Origin: Neolewinella aquimaris
GTDB lineage: Bacteria; Bacteroidota; Bacteroidia; Chitinophagales; Saprospiraceae
Assembly (NCBI RefSeq): GCF_014197245.1
Contig: NZ_JACIFF010000002.1
Location: 120,250 to 184,249 of the forward strand
DNA length: 64,000 nt
Direction of reading: 5' to 3'
Positions 52,881 to 61,207 of the stretch are shown in pieces. Position 1 is the stretch's first letter, and the number at the start of each line of letters is the position of its first letter. Below the pieces are notes generated by a model. That model was given only the letters and a program-made list of their open reading frames with translations, did no database searches and was not told the DNA's origin. A program made the translations under genes and the position numbers.

Positions 52881-54152
52881 ATGCTGCTCCGTTCCGTTTC
52901 CATCACCGACACCCATAGCCCGCACCACGGCAAAACCCAGGACGTGCGGATCGCCAACGGCCGGATCGAGGCCATCGCGGACGAAATTTCCGCCCGGGAC
53001 GGCGAGGAAGTATTCTCACACGAGGGTGCCCGCCTCTCACCGGGATTTGTGGATATCGGTGCCTACCTCGGCGATCCCGGACACGAGGAGCGGGAAGACA
53101 TTGCCAGCCTGACCGCCGCGGCCGCCGCCGGCGGTTACGTTGCCGTAGCCGTCCTTCCGACCACCGATCCGGTCCGCCAGTCGGTCGCCGACATGACCTA
53201 CCTGGCCAGTCACAACGGCAGCAGCGCGGTCGACCTGCTCCCGCTGGCGGCACTGAGCCGCGACAACGCGGGCAAGGACCTTACCGAGATGATGGAGCTG
53301 GCCGCCGCGGGTGCCCTGGCCTTTACCGACGGACCCGGTCGTTCGGCACCCGGCAACCTGCTCAAGCGCGGGCTCGAGTACGCCAAATCGTTCGGAGGCA
53401 CCATCATTGACTCACCCTACGATACGGACCTGGCCGAGGACGGTCAGGTTCACGAAGGGGGCGTGAGCGTGTCGCTGGGACTGCGTGGCATTCCGGTAAT
53501 GACCGAAACCATTCCGCTGGCCCGGGACCTTACTATCCTCTCCTATACCCACGGTCGCTTACTCCTCCACCTGATCTCCTCGGCGGATTCGCTCCAACTG
53601 ATTCAGGAGTACCGCGACGGAGGGGGCGATCGCCTGGTGGGCTGCACGGTCAGCGCCCACCACCTGACCTTCACCGAGGAGTCCCTGAGCGGCTTCGATC
53701 CGAACTTCAAACTGCTCCCCCCACTGCGGGAAACCACCGACCGGGAGGCACTCCGGAATGGCGTACTGGAGGGTCGGATCGAGGCCATCGTTTCCCACCA
53801 CCGGGCACGCCACGGGGAAGAGAAGGACCTGGAGTTCAGCTACTCGGCCTTTGGTGCGCGGGGCCTGGAAACGGCCCTGCGGCAATTGCTGTCCTGGGCG
53901 GATACCGATGAGAAACTGGAACGGGTGATTGCCGCCCTTACCGTGGGTCCGCGCCGCTTACTCGGTCTGCCGCCCCTCTCCGTTGCCGAGGGGAACCCGG
54001 CTCAACTTACCCTATTCACTACGGAGGGCAGCAGTACGTTTACCGTCGATCAGCTGCGGGGCAAGACGACCAACAGTCCCCTGCTCGGCCTCGAGTTGCC
54101 GGGTCGCATCCTCGCCACCGTCAACAACGACCGCCTATGGACATTAGCGTAG
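52881..54152 (+). CDS. dihydroorotase-like protein, predicted non-catalytic
   Basis: 423 residues with the amidohydrolase fold of type I dihydroorotase: 'LSPGFVDIGAYLGDPGHEEREDI', 'AAAAAGGYVAVAVLPTTDP', 'VSAHHLTFTEE'. The metal-binding H-x-H is replaced by Gly60-Ala61-Tyr62, and the catalytic D-H-A-P-H is 'SHHRARH'. It therefore resembles the inactive DHOase-like partners of aspartate transcarbamoylase. Bacteroidota often carry divergent copies, so it may act in pyrimidine synthesis as a structural subunit. Another gene should supply the activity. It overlaps the GT2 gene by 16 bases. Confidence 0.8.
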   Translation: MLLRSVSITDTHSPHHGKTQDVRIANGRIEAIADEISARDGEEVFSHEGARLSPGFVDIGAYLGDPGHEEREDIASLTAAAAAGGYVAVAVLPTTDPVRQSVADMTYLASHNGSSAVDLLPLAALSRDNAGKDLTEMMELAAAGALAFTDGPGRSAPGNLLKRGLEYAKSFGGTIIDSPYDTDLAEDGQVHEGGVSVSLGLRGIPVMTETIPLARDLTILSYTHGRLLLHLISSADSLQLIQEYRDGGGDRLVGCTVSAHHLTFTEESLSGFDPNFKLLPPLRETTDREALRNGVLEGRIEAIVSHHRARHGEEKDLEFSYSAFGARGLETALRQLLSWADTDEKLERVIAALTVGPRRLLGLPPLSVAEGNPAQLTLFTTEGSSTFTVDQLRGKTTNSPLLGLELPGRILATVNNDRLWTLA

Positions 54153-55090
54153 TCGTCCCCCTTTTCAACGAGGAAGAATCGTTGCCCGAACTGACCGCCT
54201 GGATCGACCGGGTCATGCAGTCCCACAACCTCAGCTACGAAGTCTGGCTGGTCGACGACGGCAGCACCGACAACAGCTGGCCGGTGATCCAGCGGCTGGC
54301 GCGGGAGAATGAGCACCTCAGAGCCGTTAAGTTTCAGCGCAACTACGGGAAGAGTCCGGCGCTCAACGTCGGCTTTCGCCACGCCAACGGCGACGTCATC
54401 ATCACCATGGATGCGGACTTACAGGACAGCCCAGACGAAATCCCCGCCCTCTACCGGATGATCACCCAGGACGGCTACGACGTCGTTTCCGGCTGGAAAA
54501 AGGAACGCAAGGACCCCATCGGCAAGACCCTCCCCTCGAAATTCTTCAACTTCGTGACCCGCAAGGTCAGCGGCATCGAACTGCACGATTTCAACTGCGG
54601 GCTCAAGAGTTACCGCCGCAACGTGATCAAATCGATCGAGGTCTACGGCGACATGCACCGCCACATGCCCCTGCTGGCCAAGTGGGCGGGGTTTCGCAAC
54701 ATCGGCGAAAAGGTGGTCGTACACCGCGAGCGGAAGTACGGCTACTCCAAATTCGGCATCTCCCGCCTCATCACCGGCTTTCTCGACCTGCTTACCCTCA
54801 TGTTTGTCGGCAAGTTCGGCAAGCGGCCCATGCACCTGTTCGGCACCCTGGGGACGGTAATGTTCGTGATCGGCTTCATCACCGCCCTTTACATCGGCGG
54901 CGCCAAAATATACGCCCTTACGAATAATATGCCGAAGACCCTGGTGACCGACAACCCGTGGTTCTTCATCAGCCTCACGACCATGATCATGGGTACCCTG
55001 CTCTTCGTTACCGGCTTCCTGGCCGAACTCGTGGCACGCTCCAATCCCGACCGGAACCATTACCTCGTGGAAACCGTCCTGGATGCTTAA
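54137..55090 (+). CDS. GT2-family glycosyltransferase with two C-terminal membrane helices (ArnC/dolichol-phosphate-mannose-synthase-like)
   Basis: 317 residues. The GT-A domain has 'VVVPLFNEEESLPEL', 'LVDDGSTDNSW' and the D-x-D-like 'TMDADLQDSPDEIP'. Two membrane helices occupy about 235-258 and 275-297. This is the form of enzymes that load a sugar onto undecaprenyl phosphate at the inner membrane. The donor and acceptor are inferred. It overlaps the upstream gene by 16 bases and tadA by 8 bases. Confidence 0.9.
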   Translation: MDISVVVPLFNEEESLPELTAWIDRVMQSHNLSYEVWLVDDGSTDNSWPVIQRLARENEHLRAVKFQRNYGKSPALNVGFRHANGDVIITMDADLQDSPDEIPALYRMITQDGYDVVSGWKKERKDPIGKTLPSKFFNFVTRKVSGIELHDFNCGLKSYRRNVIKSIEVYGDMHRHMPLLAKWAGFRNIGEKVVVHRERKYGYSKFGISRLITGFLDLLTLMFVGKFGKRPMHLFGTLGTVMFVIGFITALYIGGAKIYALTNNMPKTLVTDNPWFFISLTTMIMGTLLFVTGFLAELVARSNPDRNHYLVETVLDA

Positions 55091-55526
55091 GGTGTACGAT
55101 GATGCATACTTCATGCGGCAGGCTCTGATCCAGGCCAGGCTAGCGGCCACGATGGGCGAGATACCCGTGGGTGCCGTGGTGGTGGCCAGCGGCCGCATCA
55201 TTGCCCGGGGCCACAACGAGACCGAGCGGCTCAACGACGTAACGGCACACGCCGAGATCATTGCCCTAACGGCGGCCGCCAACCACCTCGGCGACAAATA
55301 CCTGCTCGACTGTACGCTGTACGTGACCCTCGAACCCTGCCCGATGTGCGCCGGGGCGCTCCACTGGGCCCAGACCTCCCGCATCGTGTACGGGGCCAGC
55401 GACGACAAACGCGGGTTCATGCGCTTCGGCCGCGAACTGCTGCACCCCCGCACGAAACTCGAGTTCGGCATTCTGCACGATGAGTGCGCCGAGTTGATGA
55501 CCGAATTCTTCCAGCGCCGCCGTTAA
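55083..55526 (+). CDS. tadA: tRNA adenosine(34) deaminase / nucleoside deaminase
   Basis: 147 residues. The zinc-dependent cytidine deaminase-fold motif is complete: His56-Ala-Glu58 and Pro-Cys86-Pro-Met-Cys89. Length, 'GEIPVGAVVV' and 'LEPCPMCAGALHWA' match TadA, which converts A34 to inosine in tRNA-Arg. Related guanine deaminases have similar motifs, so the assignment is by overall similarity. It is coupled to the GT2 gene. Confidence 0.88.
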   Translation: MLKVYDDAYFMRQALIQARLAATMGEIPVGAVVVASGRIIARGHNETERLNDVTAHAEIIALTAAANHLGDKYLLDCTLYVTLEPCPMCAGALHWAQTSRIVYGASDDKRGFMRFGRELLHPRTKLEFGILHDECAELMTEFFQRRR

Positions 55527-55606
55527 ACTTGGCTTAAACCCCTGCCCCCCTCCTGACTTATTCGGGGCTGTGACCTTACTATTATCTAGTCCAAGCCCAT
55601 CCCGCC

Positions 55607-56140
55607 ATGCTCCGCCTCCTGCCCCTGGTTTTTCTCTGTTCTTTCTTTACGGCTTGTGGTCCCCGCCTCAGTCCGTTTACCCAGCGCCTCTACGAAGACC
55701 AGGGGTGGCAGGACGAGGAGTTGCGTCGGATCCAATTCTACCTTTCCGAAGACGTCGTACTGCAGCGTGAATTGCGGAACGACCGCACCCGCATCCGGAA
55801 GGGTACCGTCAGTGTAATTGACGGCCGGGAGGTGGAGCAGATCGTCTTCAAGCGAAACACTCCGGGGGTGTTCGTCTTTAGTCCCAAGACCCAACGGGTG
55901 GCCATCTCGTTCGAGTCCGACAACGACAACTTCCTCGTCTTCGGCCCCAATCCGAAAAATGGAAACCGGTACACCCTACTTGCCGGCGATTGGACACGCA
56001 ACTACGGGACGGTCACCTACGCCGGTCGGGAATGGCGGGTATCCAGTGCCGACGCCTTCGCCAGCCTGTTGATACCGCTCAAGCGCCTGCGGGAGGGTGA
56101 TACCCAGGGTCGGATCGTGGGTGGCCGACGGATTGACTAG
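55607..56140 (+). CDS. small lipoprotein of unknown function
   Basis: 177 residues with a lipoprotein signal peptide; lipobox 'FTAC' gives Cys17. The mature part is mixed alpha/beta ('FTQRLYEDQGWQDEELRRIQFYLSEDVVLQREL', then 'VEQIVFKRNTPGVFVF'). It resembles uncharacterised Bacteroidota lipoproteins. Its last 62 bases overlap the 3' end of gmk on the other strand, an unusually long convergent overlap. Confidence 0.8.
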   Translation: MLRLLPLVFLCSFFTACGPRLSPFTQRLYEDQGWQDEELRRIQFYLSEDVVLQRELRNDRTRIRKGTVSVIDGREVEQIVFKRNTPGVFVFSPKTQRVAISFESDNDNFLVFGPNPKNGNRYTLLAGDWTRNYGTVTYAGREWRVSSADAFASLLIPLKRLREGDTQGRIVGGRRID

Positions 56141-56714
56141 CGAGGAACTCCCGCGTGATACGTTCGGCTTCCGCCAGGGCGGTCGGCAGATCGTCGTTGA
56201 CCAGGACGCGGTCAAAGCGATCGCGGTAGCCGAGTTCCTCTCCCGCCCGTGCGATACGCACCCGCAGGCTATCGGCATCTTCCGTACTCCGGTCGCGCAA
56301 TCGCTGGAACAAAATCTCCCGCGACGGGGGCGCCACGAAGACCGCCAGGCTGCCCTCGGGGTAGTGAGCTTTTATGTTCGTGGCCCCTTTGACCTCGATA
56401 TCGAAGACCACCGCATTGCCCCGTGCCCAGTTGCGGTGCAATTCGGAGTGCAGGGTACCGTAGAGGCGCCCCGGGTACACCTCTTCGTACTCGACGAAGT
56501 CGCCGGCAGCGACCCGGCCCATAAATTCCTCCTTGCTAAGAAAGTAGTAATCCCTTCCGTGGACCTCTCCCGGTCGCGCGGGGCGGGTGGTTGCCGAGAC
56601 CGAGAACGCCAGTCCGTCGAAGCTTTGCAGCAAGTGGCGGACGATAGTGGTCTTTCCGGCGCCCGACGGGGCGGTGAAGATCAGCAGTTTTCCGTGGGCT
56701 TGCTCAGGCAACAT
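56079..56714 (-). CDS. gmk: guanylate kinase
   Basis: 211 residues. P-loop 'TAPSGAGKTTIVRHL' near residue 14, GMP-binding 'SVSATTRPARPGEVHGRDYYFL' and 'FVEYEEVYPGRLYGT', and the lid 'RLRDRSTEDADSLRVRI' are all present. It phosphorylates GMP to GDP. The last 20 residues extend past the usual end and are encoded within the overlap with the lipoprotein gene. It overlaps the yicC end by 11 bases. Confidence 0.95.
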   Translation of the reverse strand: MLPEQAHGKLLIFTAPSGAGKTTIVRHLLQSFDGLAFSVSATTRPARPGEVHGRDYYFLSKEEFMGRVAAGDFVEYEEVYPGRLYGTLHSELHRNWARGNAVVFDIEVKGATNIKAHYPEGSLAVFVAPPSREILFQRLRDRSTEDADSLRVRIARAGEELGYRDRFDRVLVNDDLPTALAEAERITREFLASQSVGHPRSDPGYHPPAGA

Positions 56715-57585
56715 TGGCGAGCTGTTCTTTGATCATCTCCAGGTGTTCCTTCATGTTCACCACTACCTTCTGCAGGTCGGCCGAGTAGGATTTGGCACCC
56801 AGGGTATTGATCTCCCGGCCCATTTCCTGGCTGATGAAATTGAGTTTGCGGCCCTTCACGTCGTCGTCGTTGTTGAGGATTTCCAGGAAGTACTCGCAAT
56901 TTTGCCGCAGCCGGACTTCCTCTTCGTGGATGTCCATTTTCTCGAGGTAGAAGATCACCTCCTGCTCGTAGCGGTTTTTGTCGACGTTGGCGCGGCCCAT
57001 GTAATCGTCGAGGTGCTTTTCCATCCGTTCGCGAACGGCGGCGATCCGTTGTTCGGCGTAATCGCCTACTTCCCCCAGCATGTCAATAATGGCGCGGACG
57101 CGGGTGCGCAGGTCATCGGCAAGAGCAGTGCCCTCCTGGTGCCGATAGTGCTGCAGTCGTTCGATGCACTGGCGGGTCACCTCTTGAAAGTTGCCCCAGT
57201 CTTCCGGTGTCAGTTCGCCCGACCCGGAATCGATGATGCCCGGCGTGCGCAGCAGGGCGGGTACCAGTCCGTCGAGGGTGCTTTCGGGCAGGGAGGTATT
57301 CAGGTTGAAGTAGATGTTGGTGCTCAGGGATGTGAGCAGGGGTAGGTCGACCTTTACTTTTCCGGTTCCTCCGTCGTCGACCAGTTCCAGGTTGAGCTCC
57401 AGTTTACCGCGCTTGACCTCCGCCAGAACGAGCTTACGGAGCTCGAGTTCGTGGGCGTGCAGGTTGTGGGAGGTCCGGATCCGGACGTCGGTCTGTTTGC
57501 TGTTGAGGCTCCGCAATTCCGCGGTGTATGTCTTGCCCCCATCGGTGAGGGTGGCCCGGCCGTAACCGGTCATGGATAGGAGCAT
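56704..57585 (-). CDS. yicC: YicC-family endoribonuclease
   Basis: 293 residues from the ATG at 57585, which gives the canonical 'MLLSMTGYGRA' start. The C-terminal 'NRYEQEVIFYLEKMDIHEEEVRLRQ' and 'GRKLNFISQEMGREINTLGAK' segments are the YicC signature. YicC proteins are endoribonucleases with a stress-related role. It is upstream of and overlaps gmk, a gene order conserved in many bacteria. Confidence 0.93.
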   Translation of the reverse strand: MLLSMTGYGRATLTDGGKTYTAELRSLNSKQTDVRIRTSHNLHAHELELRKLVLAEVKRGKLELNLELVDDGGTGKVKVDLPLLTSLSTNIYFNLNTSLPESTLDGLVPALLRTPGIIDSGSGELTPEDWGNFQEVTRQCIERLQHYRHQEGTALADDLRTRVRAIIDMLGEVGDYAEQRIAAVRERMEKHLDDYMGRANVDKNRYEQEVIFYLEKMDIHEEEVRLRQNCEYFLEILNNDDDVKGRKLNFISQEMGREINTLGAKSYSADLQKVVVNMKEHLEMIKEQLANVA

Positions 57586-57758
57586 GATGGGGTATGTTTT
57601 TAAGGAGGTGCGAATATAGGGCAACGGCTCCGGCTACGGGTCGTAGTGGGTTGATGCTCCCCGTTTTCCGCCCGAGAAAAGCCAGGATGCTTCACACATA
57701 AACGACTGATTGTAAAAGAAATAGTTCTCCATATGGGGGGATATTCCGGTAAAAAGTG

Positions 57759-57766
57759 GATATTTG
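57759..57766 (+). promoter_or_regulatory. -7-like element GATATTTG for the HU gene
   Basis: Seven of eight bases match TAnnTTTG, 42 bases before the ATG at 57809. The predicted leader is about 36 nt and A-rich. Confidence 0.45.
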
Positions 57767-57808
57767 CGACGCTTTTGAAAATCCCCAAGCGGAGACAAAA
57801 AATAGATA

Positions 57809-58123
57809 ATGAGAAAAGCTGATTTAGTTGCAAATATTGCCGACAAGACAGGTATAGCAAAGGTCGACGTACTGGTCAGCCTGGAAAGTTTCTTCAAGGA
57901 AGTCAAGGGAAGCCTGGCCGAAGGAGAGAATGTGTACATCCGCGGATTCGGATCCTTCATCGTAAAGAAGCGCGCCAAGAAAATCGGTCGCCACATTCAG
58001 GAAAACAAGGCCATCGAGATCCCCGAGCACTTTATCCCCGCCTTCAAGCCAGCCAAAATATTCGTAGAGCAGGTTAAGGACAAGGTCGCTAACCTGCCCG
58101 ATGACGAAAGCGACCTCGATTAA
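57809..58123 (+). CDS. HU-family DNA-binding protein
   Basis: 104 residues. The IHF/HU fold begins 'MRKADLVANIADKTGIAKVDV', and the DNA-contacting arm 'VYIRGFGSFIVKKRAKKIGRH' contains the conserved GFGSF. The C-terminus is longer than canonical HU (about 90 aa) and ends in an acidic tail (DDESDLD). It is a nucleoid architectural protein. Its stop codon overlaps the start of the TPR gene by one base. Confidence 0.95.
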   Translation: MRKADLVANIADKTGIAKVDVLVSLESFFKEVKGSLAEGENVYIRGFGSFIVKKRAKKIGRHIQENKAIEIPEHFIPAFKPAKIFVEQVKDKVANLPDDESDLD

Positions 58124-58908
58124 TGCGTAAATCACAGTGGATCGCGGCCGCGGCGGCCTTCCTGCTGGTCCTGGTCACCTACTGGGGATGCCCCGTCCGT
58201 CCGCCTGAATTTGACGAAGGCTTCAATCGGGGTCCGGTGTCGGCCACCGGTGTACAATCGCTCATCCGCGAAGCCCACACCGAACTGACCCCCGCCCAGA
58301 AAGCCACGCTGGCCACCCTGGAGGAAAGACTCGAATCCCAAGAGGAGGACAGCGCCCGGGTCGACCTGTTGCAACAGCTGGCCGGCGAGTGGTACAAGGC
58401 GGGAAAGCCCTCGATTTCGGGCGCTTACGCGGCACGCATCGCCGAGATCGAGAACTCGGAGCAAGCGTGGAGCATCACCGCCACCACCTTTAGTCTATGC
58501 CTTAAGCAGGAGGGAATTGACGATAAGACCCGCCAGTTCTGTGCCAGTCAGGCCGAGCAAGCCTACCAGGCCGCGATCAGCCTGAACCCGAACAACCCCG
58601 AAACGCGCATCAACCTGGCAGTCACCTATACCGATAACCCGCCGCCCGACAATCCCATGAAGGGCATTCTGATGTTGCGCGAAATCGAACAGCAGTATCC
58701 CGACAACCCTAAGGTGTACATCACCCTGGCCCAGTTGGCCCTCAAGACCAACCAGATCGAACGTGCCGCCGAGCGATTGGCGACGGCCGACCGGCTGGAT
58801 CCGGACAACCCCGACGTCGTCTGCCCCCTGGCCAAAGTGTACGAGAACCTGGGACGAGCCGGTGAGGCCGATATTTACGCTCGAAAGTGTGCGGCATTGC
58901 TGCAGTGA
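58123..58908 (+). CDS. TPR-repeat membrane-anchored protein
   Basis: 261 residues with a signal anchor (about 6-22) and a helical region. TPR units follow from about 140 ('AYQAAISLNPNNPETRINLAV', 'LAQLALKTNQIERAAERLATADRLDPDNPDV'). It is likely periplasmic and anchored in the inner membrane. It is translationally linked to the HU gene (TAATG). The function is unknown; TPR proteins scaffold complexes. Confidence 0.85.
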   Translation: MRKSQWIAAAAAFLLVLVTYWGCPVRPPEFDEGFNRGPVSATGVQSLIREAHTELTPAQKATLATLEERLESQEEDSARVDLLQQLAGEWYKAGKPSISGAYAARIAEIENSEQAWSITATTFSLCLKQEGIDDKTRQFCASQAEQAYQAAISLNPNNPETRINLAVTYTDNPPPDNPMKGILMLREIEQQYPDNPKVYITLAQLALKTNQIERAAERLATADRLDPDNPDVVCPLAKVYENLGRAGEADIYARKCAALLQ

Positions 58909-58931
58909 CCAAATATTATTGCAATTCTGCG

Positions 58932-58939
58932 TATCTTTG
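58932..58939 (+). promoter_or_regulatory. -7 promoter element TATCTTTG for the mS38-like gene
   Basis: An exact TAnnTTTG match in the gap after the TPR gene. The predicted leader to the ATG at 59056 is about 111 nt and contains two tiny ORFs (58970-58993 and 59007-59045). Confidence 0.6.
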
Positions 58940-59055
58940 CACCCGCGTCCCCGGCAACTGCCCCAACGAATGCACAACCAATTCCACTCGTGATTTGTAT
59001 TTAATCATGAGTTCTCTATATTATCACCCTTTTTTAATCATTTAAACGACATAAT

Positions 59056-59151
59056 ATGCCGTGTGGAAAAAAGCGGAAGCGTCATAAGATTGCTACCCAC
59101 AAACGGAAGAAGCGCCTGCGCAAGAACCGTCACAAGAAGAAGAATCGCTAG
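59056..59151 (+). CDS. AURKAIP1/COX24-domain (mS38/bS22-like) small ribosomal protein
   Basis: 31 residues, highly basic: 'MPCGKKRKRHKIATHKRKKR' followed by 'LRKNRHKKKNR'. It matches the conserved Bacteroidota tiny protein annotated with an AURKAIP1/COX24 domain, related to mitochondrial mS38 and actinobacterial bS22. It probably binds the small ribosomal subunit; that role is by family, not shown here. It is preceded by its own -7 element and a roughly 111-nt leader, and followed 22 bases later by a 15-bp hairpin. Confidence 0.8.
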   Translation: MPCGKKRKRHKIATHKRKKRLRKNRHKKKNR

Positions 59152-59590
59152 TCTAACTAGCAACATACCATATACGACCGGGGTGTTCTTTGGAGCATCT
59201 CGGTCGTGACCGGTGTTGTGCGACCTTCGCTCCTGCTGTTGCGCTATCCTTTTTCGAGATACATGCGTCGTGTCCTTCCCTAGCGAAGCCCTTCGCCGAC
59301 CGTCCCTTACTTCTACGGCCCCCTTTCCGTGCCGCATCGACTACAACACGATATCGATGCAGCCGCCAAGAAACTTTCCGCCACCTGCCGTGATGCTCAC
59401 GTGCGGCGGACTTTATCCAGCCGAACCCTAGACGTAGTTCTACTCTCGCTATTATTAGCACGACCACGCAGGTAGGCCTTTTTGCCACAGCGGTTCCGGG
59501 TATGCCTTAAGTTAATGGATGCACCATGCATCCCCCCGCCAGCGATTAGCTACGGGGGGTATTTGTGTATCTACCCAACCCTGTACGACA
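59152..59590 (+). other. 439-nt structured gap between the mS38-like gene and rng
   Basis: No credible ORF. It opens with a 15-bp hairpin (59174-59188 with 59193-59207, loop TTTG) holding three G-U pairs, which only form in plus-strand RNA. Near its end are two mutually exclusive stems: GGATGCA/TGCATCC (59517-59523 with 59527-59533) and CCCCCC/GGGGGG (59532-59537 with 59554-59559), just before the rng start. It is probably the 3' UTR of the small gene plus the rng leader. RNase E in Escherichia coli controls itself through such a leader, so self-regulation is a reasonable guess. A T-run at 59479-59483 (GGCCTTTTTGCC) does not follow a clear stem. Confidence 0.55.
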
Positions 59591-61144
59591 GTGGAAAAAG
59601 AAATGATCGTCTCCAGCACGGGCAAAGAAGTAGAAGTTGCCCTGCTCGAAGACGGAAAACTGGTGGAAATTCACCGACAGCGGTCTACCGATCAATTTAC
59701 CGTAGGAGATGTATTTCTCGGACGCGTCAAGCGAGTAACCGCCCCCCTCAACGCAGCCTTCGTCGATATCGGCCACAAGAAGGATGCCTTCCTACACTAC
59801 ACCGACCTCGGTCCCAAGATCCGGACGCTGCAGACTTATGCCGACAGCGCCATCAAGGGAAAGCTTCCCAATCACCAACTGGAGAAAGTGAAGTACGAGC
59901 CGGAGATCGTAAAGACCGGCAAGATCGACGAGGTAATCTCTAAAAAGCAGGTTCTCCTGACCCAGGTGCTCAAGGAGCCCATCAGCACCAAGGGACCGCG
60001 ACTCAGCTGTGAGATCACCATCCCCGGTCGCTACCTCGTGATCACCCCGTTCAGCGAGACGGTCGCCGTCTCGAAAAAGATCAGCACCAGTGAGGAACGC
60101 AAGCGACTGCAACTCCTGGTCGAAAGCATCCGTCCCACTAACTTCGGCGTGATCGTCCGTACCGCCGCTGAGGGCAAGGGCGTAGGCGAGCTGCTCGAGG
60201 AGATCAACAACCTGGTGGCCAAGTGGAAGACCATCGTCGAGAGTGCTAAGGGTGCCACCCCCCCGGCCAAGTTGCTGAGCGAGGTCGATAAAACCACCGG
60301 CCTGCTCCGCGATCTGCTCACCCCCGATTTCACCAAAATCGTGGTCGACGACAAGGATCTTTACGAAACCATCAAGGATTACGTAAAGGACATCGCCAAG
60401 GATCGACCCAACCTCGTGCAACTGCACAAGGCCAGCCGGCCCGTATTCGACGCCCACGGCGTGACCAAACAGATCAAGAGCAGCTTCGGCAAGACCGCCA
60501 CCATGCCCAGTGGTGCCTACATCGTGATCGAGCATACGGAAGCGATGCACACCATCGACGTAAACAGCGGCAACAAGATGCCGAGCCAGAACCAGGCGGA
60601 AGCCGTCCTGAAGATCAACCTGGAGGCGGCCGAGGAGATCGCCCGCCAGATGCGACTGCGCGACATCGGCGGCATCATCGTCATTGACTTTATCGACATG
60701 CGCGACGCGGAGCACCGCAAGAAGCTTGCCTCCACCATGCGCAACGCCATGAAGAACGACCGGGCCCAGCACACCGTACTGCCCCTCAGCAAGTTCGGCC
60801 TGATGCAGATTACCCGACAACGGGTCCGCCCGGAAGTGAAGATCACCACCGCCGAGAAGTGTCCGACCTGTAACGGCACCGGAAAGGTGAATGCGACCAT
60901 CCTGCTTACGGACGAGATCGAGCGCGACCTGAACTTCATCATGGAGGCCCGGCCGAAGGCCAAGCTGAAACTGAAGGTGCACCCCTACATTTCCGCCTTC
61001 CTCAAACGCGGGCTCCCCAGCGCGCAGATGAAGTGGTACATGAAGCACTACCGGTGGCTGGACATTCAGTCCGACAACGATTTTCCCATCACCACCTTCA
61101 AGTTTTACGACAGCAAGGACGACGAGATCAAACTACAGAATTAA
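59591..61144 (+). CDS. rng: ribonuclease E/G family protein
   Basis: 517 residues from the GTG at 59591, which gives 'MEKEMIVSSTGKEVEVALLE', aligned with the usual start of Bacteroidota RNase G; ATG 59603 is the alternative. An S1-like domain lies near 25-130. The DNase I-like catalytic domain has the Asp residues in 'HTIDVNSGNK' and 'GIIVIDFIDMRD', and the zinc-link 'CPTCNGTG' follows. It processes rRNA and mRNA. It has a long upstream leader and ends in a strong bidirectional terminator. Confidence 0.93.
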   Translation: MEKEMIVSSTGKEVEVALLEDGKLVEIHRQRSTDQFTVGDVFLGRVKRVTAPLNAAFVDIGHKKDAFLHYTDLGPKIRTLQTYADSAIKGKLPNHQLEKVKYEPEIVKTGKIDEVISKKQVLLTQVLKEPISTKGPRLSCEITIPGRYLVITPFSETVAVSKKISTSEERKRLQLLVESIRPTNFGVIVRTAAEGKGVGELLEEINNLVAKWKTIVESAKGATPPAKLLSEVDKTTGLLRDLLTPDFTKIVVDDKDLYETIKDYVKDIAKDRPNLVQLHKASRPVFDAHGVTKQIKSSFGKTATMPSGAYIVIEHTEAMHTIDVNSGNKMPSQNQAEAVLKINLEAAEEIARQMRLRDIGGIIVIDFIDMRDAEHRKKLASTMRNAMKNDRAQHTVLPLSKFGLMQITRQRVRPEVKITTAEKCPTCNGTGKVNATILLTDEIERDLNFIMEARPKAKLKLKVHPYISAFLKRGLPSAQMKWYMKHYRWLDIQSDNDFPITTFKFYDSKDDEIKLQN

Positions 61145-61150
61145 AACCAT

Positions 61151-61195
61151 AAAAAAGATGGAGCGAAGGGTACCCTTCGCTCCATCTCTTTTATA
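61151..61195. terminator. bidirectional intrinsic terminator between rng and mscL
   Basis: A perfect 13-bp stem (61157-61169 with 61174-61186, GTAC loop) flanked by AAAAAA before and TCTTTT after. It serves the convergent rng and mscL genes. Confidence 0.9.
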
Positions 61196-61207
61196 CCGCT
61201 ACCCGGC

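Noticed and set aside
59792-61048. 418-codon open frame on the minus strand
   Set aside because: It is antisense to rng, whose motifs are unmistakable; long antisense frames are expected in GC-rich coding DNA.
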